From: Wenyingzhuangia gilva
Lineage (GTDB): Bacteria; Bacteroidota; Bacteroidia; Flavobacteriales; Flavobacteriaceae
Direction: 5' to 3'
Assembly: GCF_030519655.1 (NCBI RefSeq)
Contig: NZ_JAUMIT010000001.1
Coordinates: 496,001-560,000, forward strand
Length of the DNA: 64,000 nt
The notes below the pieces were generated by a model. That model was not told where the DNA came from, did not search any database, and was given only the letters and a program-made list of their open reading frames with translations. Made by a program: the position numbers and the translations under genes. Positions 17,710-26,246 of this stretch are shown here, piece by piece. Position 1 is the first letter of the stretch; the number at the start of each line of letters is the position of its first letter.

Positions 17710-19098
17710 CTATCGGATACCAGGAGTAAAATCTATATTTCCTCCGCTAGTATTTAATTGAGTAGCATCCTTTTTGATGATCCATTCTACTTCATCAAAA
17801 AGAGCCTTTGGCTTTGATATATTTATTTTTCTTACCGCTACCCCATCTTCATATTCCCAAGTCAGTCCAGTTCCATCAACATTAGGAACTCCATATACAT
17901 CTTTCACTTCATTTAAAGGATCTACCAATTCGTACGCATCATCTCCATTTCCATTCACATTGCTATTGATCATGGCTGGAGCAAAACCAAAATAAGCTTC
18001 AAACCAAGTTTTATTGGTTACAATATCTTCGTCATTATTCGCAATGATTAAAGTTGCATGAGCAGCAATGGACAATCCATCTAAAGAAATGCTGTAAAGA
18101 TTATCATTCGTACTGGTTTTGTTATAACGAACTAAACTCCATCCCTCTAAAGAAACAGTATTCTCGGTAGGATTGTATAGCTCAACATATCTGACCACCT
18201 CCCCTGTTCCCGCCTTGGGATCTGCTACTTCGGTAATCATTAAATTAGGGGTTACAATTTCAACGCAATTGGCATAAGCTCCTATTTCTATTAAATCTTC
18301 TATTTGATTCAACACTAAAATAGGTTCATTATCAAAACTGATATTATAAATAGCGGTAATATCTACTTGTGCATTTGGAATCATATTGTCTGAAAAATCG
18401 GCAAAATTACTAGTCTCTAAAAGAATGGTATCTCTTCTTTTTGAATTACAAAACTCTAAAGTTCTAATCCCATCATAATTATCGGTTGGCAAACCCGAAA
18501 AAGGCAATCCTATTTGATTTTCTTTAAAATGCACCTCTTGTATTTTTACCAAAGTATTTAAATCATTAGTTTTTAAATCTGATAGCTCTAAGGTTTTAGG
18601 GATTACAATTCCTACTTCATCTGTTTTTAAAATATAATCATCCAACTCAAACTCCAAAATATCTTTGATGTATGTACCACTTGGTTTTCCTAATGTTAAC
18701 AAATCATCGCTGGTAGTTCTCTTTAACCCTTCAAGATTGATAACTACTTTTCTTCCTTTGGCATATTTTGTACTTGTGGTGGTTAACCCTACACGGATTC
18801 TCATTCCCATTCTAGGATTATCTAATCCTAAATCTGATACACCTAAAGTATTTTGAACAAAAATTTCTTTGTAAAAATTCCCCTGCTGATCTGAAGAAAC
18901 CACATAACCTGTAACAATGGTGTCTTTTCCAATTTCATTATTATGTAAGTTATAGAGTTGTTTAAAAGTAATTTCTGTTTTTTGACTCATATCTGGATTT
19001 ACAATTGTTGTATCAATAGCATTGTGATGAATATCCTCTACACAAGAAAACATCAGCACCAAAAGAAAAAGTAAAATATATTTTTTCATGATGTTCAT
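17710..19098 (-). CDS. DUF5689 and lamin-tail-domain lipoprotein
   Basis: The lipoprotein signal (KKYILLFLLVLMFSC, lipobox LMFSC) predicts anchoring in the outer membrane. Residues about 40-280 match DUF5689, an OB-like domain of Bacteroidota surface proteins (TGYVVSSDQQGNFYKEIFVQN). Residues about 285-400 form a lamin-tail domain (PNLMITEVADP, VRYVELYNPT, LEGWSLVRYN). Lamin-tail domains often accompany secreted nucleases and phosphatases. The gene begins 1 bp after the TonB receptor stop and is clearly in its operon. A second in-frame ATG (19089) would also leave a complete signal peptide. It is plausibly the surface partner of the receptor; the ligand is unknown. Confidence 0.85.
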   Translation of the reverse strand: MNIMKKYILLFLLVLMFSCVEDIHHNAIDTTIVNPDMSQKTEITFKQLYNLHNNEIGKDTIVTGYVVSSDQQGNFYKEIFVQNTLGVSDLGLDNPRMGMRIRVGLTTTSTKYAKGRKVVINLEGLKRTTSDDLLTLGKPSGTYIKDILEFELDDYILKTDEVGIVIPKTLELSDLKTNDLNTLVKIQEVHFKENQIGLPFSGLPTDNYDGIRTLEFCNSKRRDTILLETSNFADFSDNMIPNAQVDITAIYNISFDNEPILVLNQIEDLIEIGAYANCVEIVTPNLMITEVADPKAGTGEVVRYVELYNPTENTVSLEGWSLVRYNKTSTNDNLYSISLDGLSIAAHATLIIANNDEDIVTNKTWFEAYFGFAPAMINSNVNGNGDDAYELVDPLNEVKDVYGVPNVDGTGLTWEYEDGVAVRKINISKPKALFDEVEWIIKKDATQLNTSGGNIDFTPGIR

Positions 19099-19099
19099 T

Positions 19100-21874
19100 T
19101 TAGAATGAATAGTATAAACCTGTAAAAAAAGTTCTTCCGTTTCCTACAAAATATCTATTTCCGAACAGCGGTAATTCACGATTGTACTCTTTTAATTGTT
19201 CGCTATAATTAGCGGCTCTCCCACTAGCAAAACCTCCTGTTTTATAATTAATATCTAGCACATTTTGAACATTCCAATAAATACTTAAATAACCTGTATT
19301 TATCCTCCATGATTTTCCTCCAGATAAATTGACGAGTGTAAAATTCTTTAACTGCTCTTGCTGCCTAAACAAATTCACCAAGTCATCATTGAAATTGGCT
19401 ATTGGATCTCCATTAATTTCATTGATAAAATTACTAGTATAACGAATGGGAGCAATGTCTACATAATTATTTCTAAAATGATTGACACTCACCCTAATTC
19501 TCCAATAATTTGGATCATTGTAAGCCAACATGATAGAGAATGCCTTTTGGGGTCCAACCGACAGTTTTTTTCCTTGAATGTTTGCAGTTCCTAAATCTTT
19601 AGTTCCATTTACAAATCCTAAATTTTGTGCACTTGCATCATCTTCTGTATATAATAGTAAATTAGGATTGTTATGATAAGTGTAGTCTCCCAATCCTATT
19701 ACTCCCGTTAGTTTTATAGTTGAGGTTATATCATAAGAAGTTCCTAACTCCAATCCCACATACTTTTTTTGAATATTATTCAATACCTCTTGGACAAACA
19801 AACTATTTTCATCTAACAAATCACCGGAATCAGGATCATCTTCTGCATCGGTTCCAAAACCTTCGGCAAAATAGAATCCTGTTTCGGTAACATTGCTTTG
19901 CAAATTGTAATAACCTGTTAGTTTTATGTTATAATTCAAGCCTCTATGGATATAACTCAACGCATTGCTAAATAAATTCTCGGTTTCTAAATTTTCTAAA
20001 ATAGCATTACTCACACGAGCATTAGGAAACACTTGTCTTACACTTGGTGATTTTTGTATATAAGCTGTTTTGACATTGAATAAATTTCTACCCGACAGTT
20101 TATAGAGCAGTTCTCCTTTGGCTTGGTGGGCTAACAAACTTACTTTTTCACTTTTCCCTTCGGCATCTGCATAATTTTCATAATTGTACAACCCCTCTCT
20201 TTGATGTGAGCTGTAGGAAGTTCCTAAAGCTCCAGACCATTCAATTCTTTTCCCTTTCCAACTCGTTTGTGCAAATGCACTTAGGCTTGAACTGTTGATC
20301 TTATAATGATATTTAAACTTATCTCCTTCCTGAACCACTCTGTTTGGATTGTTTAAATCACTCTGTGCCAACGTAAAACTTGCCACATCTAAATACCCTG
20401 CTCCCCCTAACAAATCTAATACCTCAGCAAAATTCTCAGCGTTGGTATTTCTATAATCTATACTTGCATTGAAATGCCAATCTTCCTTTATTTTTTGAGT
20501 GATGTTAGAATTGAACTGAATTCTGCTTTCCTCTCTTTTATCATCATACAGAACATAAGCAGCGTTTTGATTGATGGCTTTCATTTCGGCATTGGCTTGA
20601 TATATAAAATCCCAATCTAACTGACCATTATTTAAAAATGCTTGCTCGTATCTATATACATTCTCGTAATCAACCCTATTTCTTGACAACCAATAACTGG
20701 GTAGTTTTTGATAATAAGCCGCATCAGGATTTGCTCCCCCATTGTAATCTATTCTAGAATAGCCAATATTTCCTTTTTGTAATAAGAATGAATTTTCCCA
20801 ACGCGTTTTGTTTTCTTTTTCATAGGTATGCGTAAGCAATAACATAGGCTCCTCTACAGTTCTTACTCTTGCATTTCTTTTGTTTCCATTCTGAAATCCC
20901 CAATTTCCATTGTAACTATTTCCTTTTAAATGAAACACCTCATCTGTATAAGAACCTGCAACTCCTCTCCTATTGGGCGTATATAAAAAACTAGCTGTTA
21001 AACTGTTGTGACTATTCATATATTTTTCCACACTTAACATTAAAGAATTGGCATCGTACAAAGTTCCATCTCTATACCCTTCGTTTCCCCAACGTCTACT
21101 AGCAGAAACCACATAATACCATTGATTAGGTAAACTCCCTACATGACTTAAAGAGCTTTTGTTTTGATATGATCTATCAGAACGAGCATAAGCAAGTCTT
21201 GTTCCTGTTCTATATTTTGAAGGTCTTGTAGTGAGTGATGTAACTCCCAAAGCCCTTCCAAAAGTTTTTTCAGAAGCTGCCAACGGCTCTGTTACTTCTT
21301 GGCTTCTATAAATTCCATCAACTCCTCCCCAATTGTTCCAAGCAGGTCTATCATCATACAATCGATTTTGCTGTACACCATTTAATAAAAAAGTTCTTTG
21401 ATCAGACCCTAAACCTCTTGCACTGTAAAAAACTCCTTGAAACTCAAATCCTATAGTATTTAAATAAACATCATCCGAGGCTGAAAAAATTCCCGCAATG
21501 TTAGTTACCTCTCCATTTTCATCTTCTAATTGATCATCCGTTAAGTTCAATAAAGTAAACTCCTCTTTAATTTTATCTATTGGTTTTAAAAATATTGTAT
21601 TGATTTCTAACTCCTTTACATCAACCCTTTGCGACTGATACTCTTTTGCTTTGATGATAATTTGTTTTACCTCATTAGACAAATTGAGCTTAAAAAGCCC
21701 ATTGGTTTCCGTGAAAAAAAATTGTTTACTTGTGTTGGGAATTTCTAGCTCAAAAGATTTTAAAGGTTCATTGGTGACAAAATCTTTAACCATTCCCCTA
21801 ACTTGTTTTTCTTGTTGACCATACATCATAACAGAGCATAAACAGCAACAATAAAAGTTGTGAATTGATCGCAT
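19100..21874 (-). CDS. TonB-dependent outer-membrane receptor
   Basis: A 924-residue receptor. The export signal is short and cysteine-rich. A carboxypeptidase-like regulatory domain covers about 25-100 (QVRGMVKDFVTNEPLKSFELEIP). The plug follows (YSARGLGSDQRTFLLNGV), then a 22-stranded-type barrel ending in aromatic YYSF, as expected for BAM insertion. It is the first gene of a transcript with a DUF5689/lamin-tail lipoprotein and is divergent (55 bp) from a secreted endonuclease/exonuclease/phosphatase-family enzyme. It is not a SusC-type receptor, since no SusD partner is present. A role in importing products of extracellular nucleic-acid or phosphoester breakdown is inferred from context only. 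Confidence 0.9.
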   Translation of the reverse strand: MRSIHNFYCCCLCSVMMYGQQEKQVRGMVKDFVTNEPLKSFELEIPNTSKQFFFTETNGLFKLNLSNEVKQIIIKAKEYQSQRVDVKELEINTIFLKPIDKIKEEFTLLNLTDDQLEDENGEVTNIAGIFSASDDVYLNTIGFEFQGVFYSARGLGSDQRTFLLNGVQQNRLYDDRPAWNNWGGVDGIYRSQEVTEPLAASEKTFGRALGVTSLTTRPSKYRTGTRLAYARSDRSYQNKSSLSHVGSLPNQWYYVVSASRRWGNEGYRDGTLYDANSLMLSVEKYMNSHNSLTASFLYTPNRRGVAGSYTDEVFHLKGNSYNGNWGFQNGNKRNARVRTVEEPMLLLTHTYEKENKTRWENSFLLQKGNIGYSRIDYNGGANPDAAYYQKLPSYWLSRNRVDYENVYRYEQAFLNNGQLDWDFIYQANAEMKAINQNAAYVLYDDKREESRIQFNSNITQKIKEDWHFNASIDYRNTNAENFAEVLDLLGGAGYLDVASFTLAQSDLNNPNRVVQEGDKFKYHYKINSSSLSAFAQTSWKGKRIEWSGALGTSYSSHQREGLYNYENYADAEGKSEKVSLLAHQAKGELLYKLSGRNLFNVKTAYIQKSPSVRQVFPNARVSNAILENLETENLFSNALSYIHRGLNYNIKLTGYYNLQSNVTETGFYFAEGFGTDAEDDPDSGDLLDENSLFVQEVLNNIQKKYVGLELGTSYDITSTIKLTGVIGLGDYTYHNNPNLLLYTEDDASAQNLGFVNGTKDLGTANIQGKKLSVGPQKAFSIMLAYNDPNYWRIRVSVNHFRNNYVDIAPIRYTSNFINEINGDPIANFNDDLVNLFRQQEQLKNFTLVNLSGGKSWRINTGYLSIYWNVQNVLDINYKTGGFASGRAANYSEQLKEYNRELPLFGNRYFVGNGRTFFTGLYYSF

Positions 21875-21929
21875 TTTATTTTCTTTTTCTTTTTTTCTAA
21901 AATTAAGTTATTTTTAGTCTTAAAAAAAA

Positions 21930-22985
21930 ATGCTACTGAAAATCAATCAAATAACACTCATTATTCTATCCTTCTGTTGCAGCACTTTGTTTGCTCAGAA
22001 ATCTTATATTGTTCAAACAGTCGCTTTTTATAACCTAGAAAATCTATTTGATACGATTAACGATCCTGAGAAAATGGATGAGTTGAGTCCCATGATGGAA
22101 ATAAAATCTAACCGTAGAGAAATTTACCTAGACAAACTTTCAAAACTTGCTCAGGTGCTTTGTGACATTGGGAAAGAGCAAAACAAATTACCTCCAACCA
22201 TCATTGGTATTGCAGAAGTTGAAAACAGAAAAGTTATAGAAGATTTAGTAGCCACCTCTCCTTTGAGCAATTATAACTACGGTATTATTCACTATGACTC
22301 TCCCGACCAAAGAGGAATTGATACTGCTCTATTATACAATAAAGACATTTTTAAACCTACCCATAGCGAAGCCATTCCTGCCAATCTTTATCACAATAAT
22401 TTTAAAATTCACACTCGAGATATTCTTTGGACTACAGGTTATTTAATGGATGAAAAGATGCATATACTAGTGAATCATTGGCCATCAAGACGAGGTGGAG
22501 CCAAAAAAAGCAGCATTTTACGAGAACATGTTGCTCAAAGAAATTTAGATGTTATCGCAAAAATCAGAAAAGAAGAACCCAATGCTAAAATTATAGGGAT
22601 GGGAGATTTTAACGACAGTCCCACTGATAAAAGTTTTAAAAAAGTATTAAATACCAAAGCTTCTAAGAAAAAATTAAAACCAGGAGATTTGTATAATCCT
22701 TTCGAAAAAATGTTTAAAGAAGGATTTAATACGTTGACTTATAAAAGTGAGTTGTTTTTGTTTGATCAAATTTTTTTTAGTGAAAATTATATCACTTTAG
22801 ACAAAGACTATCAAAAGTTTAAATTTTACAAGGCAGGCATTTTTAACCCTAGTTACATGACTTTGCAAAAAGGTAAATATAAAGGAAGTCCAAAAAGAAG
22901 TTTTTCGGGGAGTAATTATTTAGGAGGTTATAGTGATCACTACCCTGTTTATTGTTATCTTTTAAAAGAAAACAAATCAAATTAG
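21930..22985 (+). CDS. Secreted endonuclease/exonuclease/phosphatase family enzyme
   Basis: A signal peptide (cleavage near FAQ at about 21-23) precedes a DNase I-like EEP domain. The metal and catalytic motifs are present in order: N35 in FYNLENLF, E96 in GIAEVENR, the histidine in VNHWPSRRGG, D/N in GMGDFNDSP, and SDHYPV near the C-terminus. Such enzymes hydrolyse phosphodiester bonds in nucleic acids, or phosphoesters in lipids and sugars. The protein is probably periplasmic or surface-exposed. Its divergent neighbours (TonB receptor and lamin-tail lipoprotein) suggest that its products are imported. The substrate is not determined by sequence alone. Confidence 0.9.
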   Translation: MLLKINQITLIILSFCCSTLFAQKSYIVQTVAFYNLENLFDTINDPEKMDELSPMMEIKSNRREIYLDKLSKLAQVLCDIGKEQNKLPPTIIGIAEVENRKVIEDLVATSPLSNYNYGIIHYDSPDQRGIDTALLYNKDIFKPTHSEAIPANLYHNNFKIHTRDILWTTGYLMDEKMHILVNHWPSRRGGAKKSSILREHVAQRNLDVIAKIRKEEPNAKIIGMGDFNDSPTDKSFKKVLNTKASKKKLKPGDLYNPFEKMFKEGFNTLTYKSELFLFDQIFFSENYITLDKDYQKFKFYKAGIFNPSYMTLQKGKYKGSPKRSFSGSNYLGGYSDHYPVYCYLLKENKSN

Positions 22986-23009
22986 CAGCTAACTTTTAAG
23001 AATAGAAAG

Positions 23010-23017
23010 TATATTTG
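23010..23017 (+). promoter_or_regulatory. tsaB promoter -7 element
   Basis: TATATTTG is a perfect TAnnTTTG match, 17 bp before the tsaB start codon. Confidence 0.6.
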
Positions 23018-23034
23018 TTTTTAAAACTAATCAT

Positions 23035-23706
23035 ATGGCATTGATCCTTAATATAGAAACCTCTACCAAAAACTGTTCAGTTGGCTTGGCGAAAGATGGT
23101 GAATGTATTTATTTAAAAGAAGAAAATAAAGGTGATTACTCACATGCAGAAAAACTACATATTTTTATTGAAGAGGCTTTAAAATCAGAAAACCTAAAGG
23201 CCAAAGATTTAGATGCAATTGCTGTTGGAAAGGGACCTGGATCTTATACTGGATTGAGAATTGGTGTTTCAACCGCAAAAGGCTTGGCTTATGCCATTAA
23301 TAAACCTTTAATTTCAGTAGACACTTTAAAAGCCTTAGCTAAAAACATTCAAGTGAAACAAGGCATTATTGTTCCTATGATTGATGCAAGAAGATTAGAA
23401 GTTTATAGTGCCATTTTTAACCTAAACCATGAATATGTTAGAGGGCCAGAAGCAGAAATTATTGATGAACATTCCTATCAGTCTTTATTGGCAGAAAACC
23501 CCGTTTATTTCTTAGGAGATGGTGCCCTTAAGTGTAAGGGAATTATTCAACATACTAATGCCAATTTTATTGATAACAAATTTCCCTCTGCACAAGAAAT
23601 GGCTTTTTTAGCCGAAGAGAAATATCAAGAAAAACATTTTGAGGATACTGCCTATTTTGAGCCATTTTATTTGAAAGATTTTATGGTAACTCCTCAAAAA
23701 AAGTAA
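23035..23706 (+). CDS. tsaB: tRNA threonylcarbamoyladenosine biosynthesis protein TsaB
   Basis: This 223-residue ASKHA-fold protein starts LILNIETSTKNCSVGL and has the family signature AVGKGPGSYTGLRIGVSTAKGLAY. It is the scaffold partner of TsaD in making the t6A37 modification of ANN-decoding tRNAs. Length is normal for TsaB; the metal-binding histidines of TsaD are absent, which separates the two. The gene has its own -7 promoter element. Confidence 0.96.
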   Translation: MALILNIETSTKNCSVGLAKDGECIYLKEENKGDYSHAEKLHIFIEEALKSENLKAKDLDAIAVGKGPGSYTGLRIGVSTAKGLAYAINKPLISVDTLKALAKNIQVKQGIIVPMIDARRLEVYSAIFNLNHEYVRGPEAEIIDEHSYQSLLAENPVYFLGDGALKCKGIIQHTNANFIDNKFPSAQEMAFLAEEKYQEKHFEDTAYFEPFYLKDFMVTPQKK

Positions 23707-23746
23707 ATTTTAATCCTTTGATTTACATTCAAAGTAAAGCAATTTC

Positions 23747-23793
23747 ATAACATTTAATTAACATTTGAACTTGCTTTTTTTTTAGTAATTTTG
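23747..23793 (+). promoter_or_regulatory. Promoter with Pho-box-like repeats upstream of the phosphate transporter
   Basis: ATAACA (23747-23752) and TTAACA (23758-23763) are spaced exactly 11 bp. They directly precede a TTTG (23764-23767) that sits 18 bp before a perfect -7 element TAATTTTG (23786-23793). Direct repeats of TTAACA type at 11 bp are how PhoP boxes look in Bacillus. Control by a PhoB/PhoP-type regulator is inferred. Confidence 0.5.
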
Positions 23794-23815
23794 AGCCCTA
23801 ATTTAAATTTTCCCC

Positions 23816-26065
23816 ATGGAAGACGTGTATTTTTTAATGATCATTGCATTGGCTGTATTAGCCGCAATTGATTTGGTTGTAGGTGTTAGTAATGATGCCG
23901 TAAACTTTTTAAATTCAGCAATTGGATCCAAAGCTATCACTCCTAAAAAAATAATGGTTATTGCTAGTATAGGAGTTCTTATGGGAGCTGTTACTTCTAG
24001 TGGTATGATGGAAGTTGCTCGAAAAGGAATTTTTGTTCCTGGTCAATTTTATTTTGATGAGATCATGTACATTTTTATGGCTGTAATGATTACAGACATT
24101 TTACTACTTGACATCTTTAATACCCTAGGAATGCCTACTTCTACAACGGTATCTATTGTATTTGAATTGTTAGGAGCTGCTGTTGCGATGGCATTAATTA
24201 AAATATCTGGAGATAACTCAAAAAACATTTCTGATATCTGGCAGTACATCAATCATGAAAAAGCACTGCTTATTATATTTGGAATTTTACTCTCTGTTGC
24301 TATTTCTTTTACCGTTGGAGCCTTAGTTCAGTTCTTATCTAGAATTGTATACTCCTTTAACTTAAACGATAAAAAATCTTATATCAATGCAATTTTCGGA
24401 GGTTTGGCAATTACTGCTATTACCTACTTTATTTTTGTAAAAGGAATGAAAGGAACTCCTTTTTATTCAAATGCAAAACATTTGATTGAAGGACAAACTT
24501 TCAATATTCTTGTTATTGGATTTTTGGCTTGGACCTTAATTTCTCAATTATTAATCAGCCTTTTTAAAGTTGATATCTTAAAAGTTATTATAGGAATTGG
24601 AACCTTTTCTTTAGCCATGGCTTTCTCTGGGAATGACTTGGTAAACTTTGTTGGAGTACCTATAGCCGCTTGGAATTCATTCCAAGCATGGTCTGTTTCT
24701 GGTATTGCAGCAAATGAATTCTCTATGGGAATTTTAGCAGAAAAAGTCCCTTCTAATCCTTACTTATTAATGTTAGCTGGTGGAGTTATGGTGGTGACTT
24801 TATGGTTTTCTAAAAAAGCAAAAACCGTTATTGAAACTGGAGTAAACCTATCTAGACAAGGAGATGGACATGAAAAATTTGAGCCAAACCCAGCTTCTAG
24901 AGGAATTGTAAGAATGGGAATGTTAATTAACACTGGATTGAACTTTTTTATTCCTGAAAAGACAAGAAAATACATCGATTCTAGATTTGAAAGACCTTCA
25001 ATTGTGATTTCAAAAAACAAAAGCTATGAAGTTCCAGCATTTGATATGGTAAGAGCTTCTATTAACTTAGTGGTTGCAGGTATTTTAATTTCTGTAGGTA
25101 CTTCTTTAAAATTACCATTATCTACCACTTACGTTACCTTTATGGTGGCCATGGGTACTTCTTTGGCAGATAGAGCTTGGGGTAGAGAAAGTGCCGTTTA
25201 TAGAATTGCAGGAGTTTTAAGTGTGATTGGAGGATGGTTCTTAACTGCATTGGTAGCCTTTACTTTTTCAGCAATTGTAGCTTTCTTAATATACCTAGGA
25301 GGTCCTTTAATGGTTGCTATTTTACTTTTAACCGTCTTGTTCCTAATTGGTAGAAACTACTTAAAACATTCACAAAAAGAAAAAGAAAAAGAAGCTAAAA
25401 AAGCTATCAAAAAAGAAACTATTGATACTATTAATGGTGTGATTAACGAAAGTTCTGACCACATTATTCAAGTATTGGGTAGGGTTCAAAAACTATATTC
25501 TAACGTAGTAAACAACTTAGCTGATCAAAACTTAGATAAACTTAAAAAGAATGACAAACACGTAAACAAATTAAATCAAGAAATTGATGAGTTACGTAAT
25601 GATGTTTTTTACTTTATTAAGTCATTAGAAAAAAGTTCTGTAGAGGCTAGTAAATTTTATATTTCTGTTTTAGGATATTTGGAAGATATTTCTCAATCTA
25701 TCAGCTATATCTCCAAAATTAGCTACAAGCATGTTAACAACAATCACAAACCTTTAAACAAGGAACAGATTAGTGATTTAAAAGCTATTATGAAAGGATT
25801 AGATGCTGTATTAACAGATATTTCAATTGTCTTAAAAGAACAAAACTTTAAAGAACTTTCTACTATTTTAGAAAAAAAACAAGCTTTGTTAGAAAATGTT
25901 TCTGACTCTTTAGGAAAACAAATTGATAGAATTAGAACCGTAGAAACGAGTCCAAAAAACACCACTTTACACTTTGGTATTATTATGGAATCTAAAGATT
26001 TAATTATGGCGTTGATTAATTTATCTGAGTTGATTAATGAAATACAATCTAACGTAAAAAGATAA
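23816..26065 (+). CDS. PiT-family inorganic phosphate transporter with C-terminal PhoU-like domain
   Basis: A 749-residue inner-membrane protein. The first 500 residues are a PiT permease with both internal signature repeats (GVSNDAVNFLNSAIGSKAI near the N-terminus, FSGNDLVNFVGVPIAAW in the middle) and about ten membrane helices, interrupted by a cytoplasmic loop at about 330-400. After a basic linker (KEKEKEAKKAIKKE), the last 220 residues are all-helical and resemble PhoU (VQKLYSNVVNNL, DELRNDVFYFIKSLE). The fusion places a regulator on the carrier. It is followed by a terminator and then a phosphate-porin gene; both have TTAACA-like upstream repeats. Confidence 0.93.
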   Translation: MEDVYFLMIIALAVLAAIDLVVGVSNDAVNFLNSAIGSKAITPKKIMVIASIGVLMGAVTSSGMMEVARKGIFVPGQFYFDEIMYIFMAVMITDILLLDIFNTLGMPTSTTVSIVFELLGAAVAMALIKISGDNSKNISDIWQYINHEKALLIIFGILLSVAISFTVGALVQFLSRIVYSFNLNDKKSYINAIFGGLAITAITYFIFVKGMKGTPFYSNAKHLIEGQTFNILVIGFLAWTLISQLLISLFKVDILKVIIGIGTFSLAMAFSGNDLVNFVGVPIAAWNSFQAWSVSGIAANEFSMGILAEKVPSNPYLLMLAGGVMVVTLWFSKKAKTVIETGVNLSRQGDGHEKFEPNPASRGIVRMGMLINTGLNFFIPEKTRKYIDSRFERPSIVISKNKSYEVPAFDMVRASINLVVAGILISVGTSLKLPLSTTYVTFMVAMGTSLADRAWGRESAVYRIAGVLSVIGGWFLTALVAFTFSAIVAFLIYLGGPLMVAILLLTVLFLIGRNYLKHSQKEKEKEAKKAIKKETIDTINGVINESSDHIIQVLGRVQKLYSNVVNNLADQNLDKLKKNDKHVNKLNQEIDELRNDVFYFIKSLEKSSVEASKFYISVLGYLEDISQSISYISKISYKHVNNNHKPLNKEQISDLKAIMKGLDAVLTDISIVLKEQNFKELSTILEKKQALLENVSDSLGKQIDRIRTVETSPKNTTLHFGIIMESKDLIMALINLSELINEIQSNVKR

Positions 26066-26090
26066 TTAACCACATCTTTTCAATTATATA

Positions 26091-26128
26091 AAAAAGCCCT
26101 CTTCATTAAAATGAAGAGGGCTTTTTTG
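26091..26128 (+). terminator. Terminator of the PiT gene
   Basis: The stem AAGCCCTCTTCAT / ATGAAGAGGGCTT is followed by TTTTTT. Confidence 0.92.
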
Positions 26129-26188
26129 TTAATCCTAATTTATAATATGTTGCATAGACTTAAACAAACGTAATCCTCTATCAATCAG

Positions 26189-26224
26189 TTTACATTAAAT
26201 TAACACAAAATTAACGTATATTCG
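26189..26224 (+). promoter_or_regulatory. Porin promoter with three 11-bp-spaced TTAACA-like repeats
   Basis: TTTACA (26189-26194), TTAACA (26200-26205) and TTAACG (26211-26216) recur at exactly 11 bp and abut a -7-like element TATATTCG (26217-26224). No TTG lies at -33, which would fit an activator-dependent promoter. The similarity to PhoP/PhoB boxes is an inference strengthened by the gene's role. Confidence 0.55.
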
Positions 26225-26246
26225 CAGCTTTATTTATTCTAACAAT

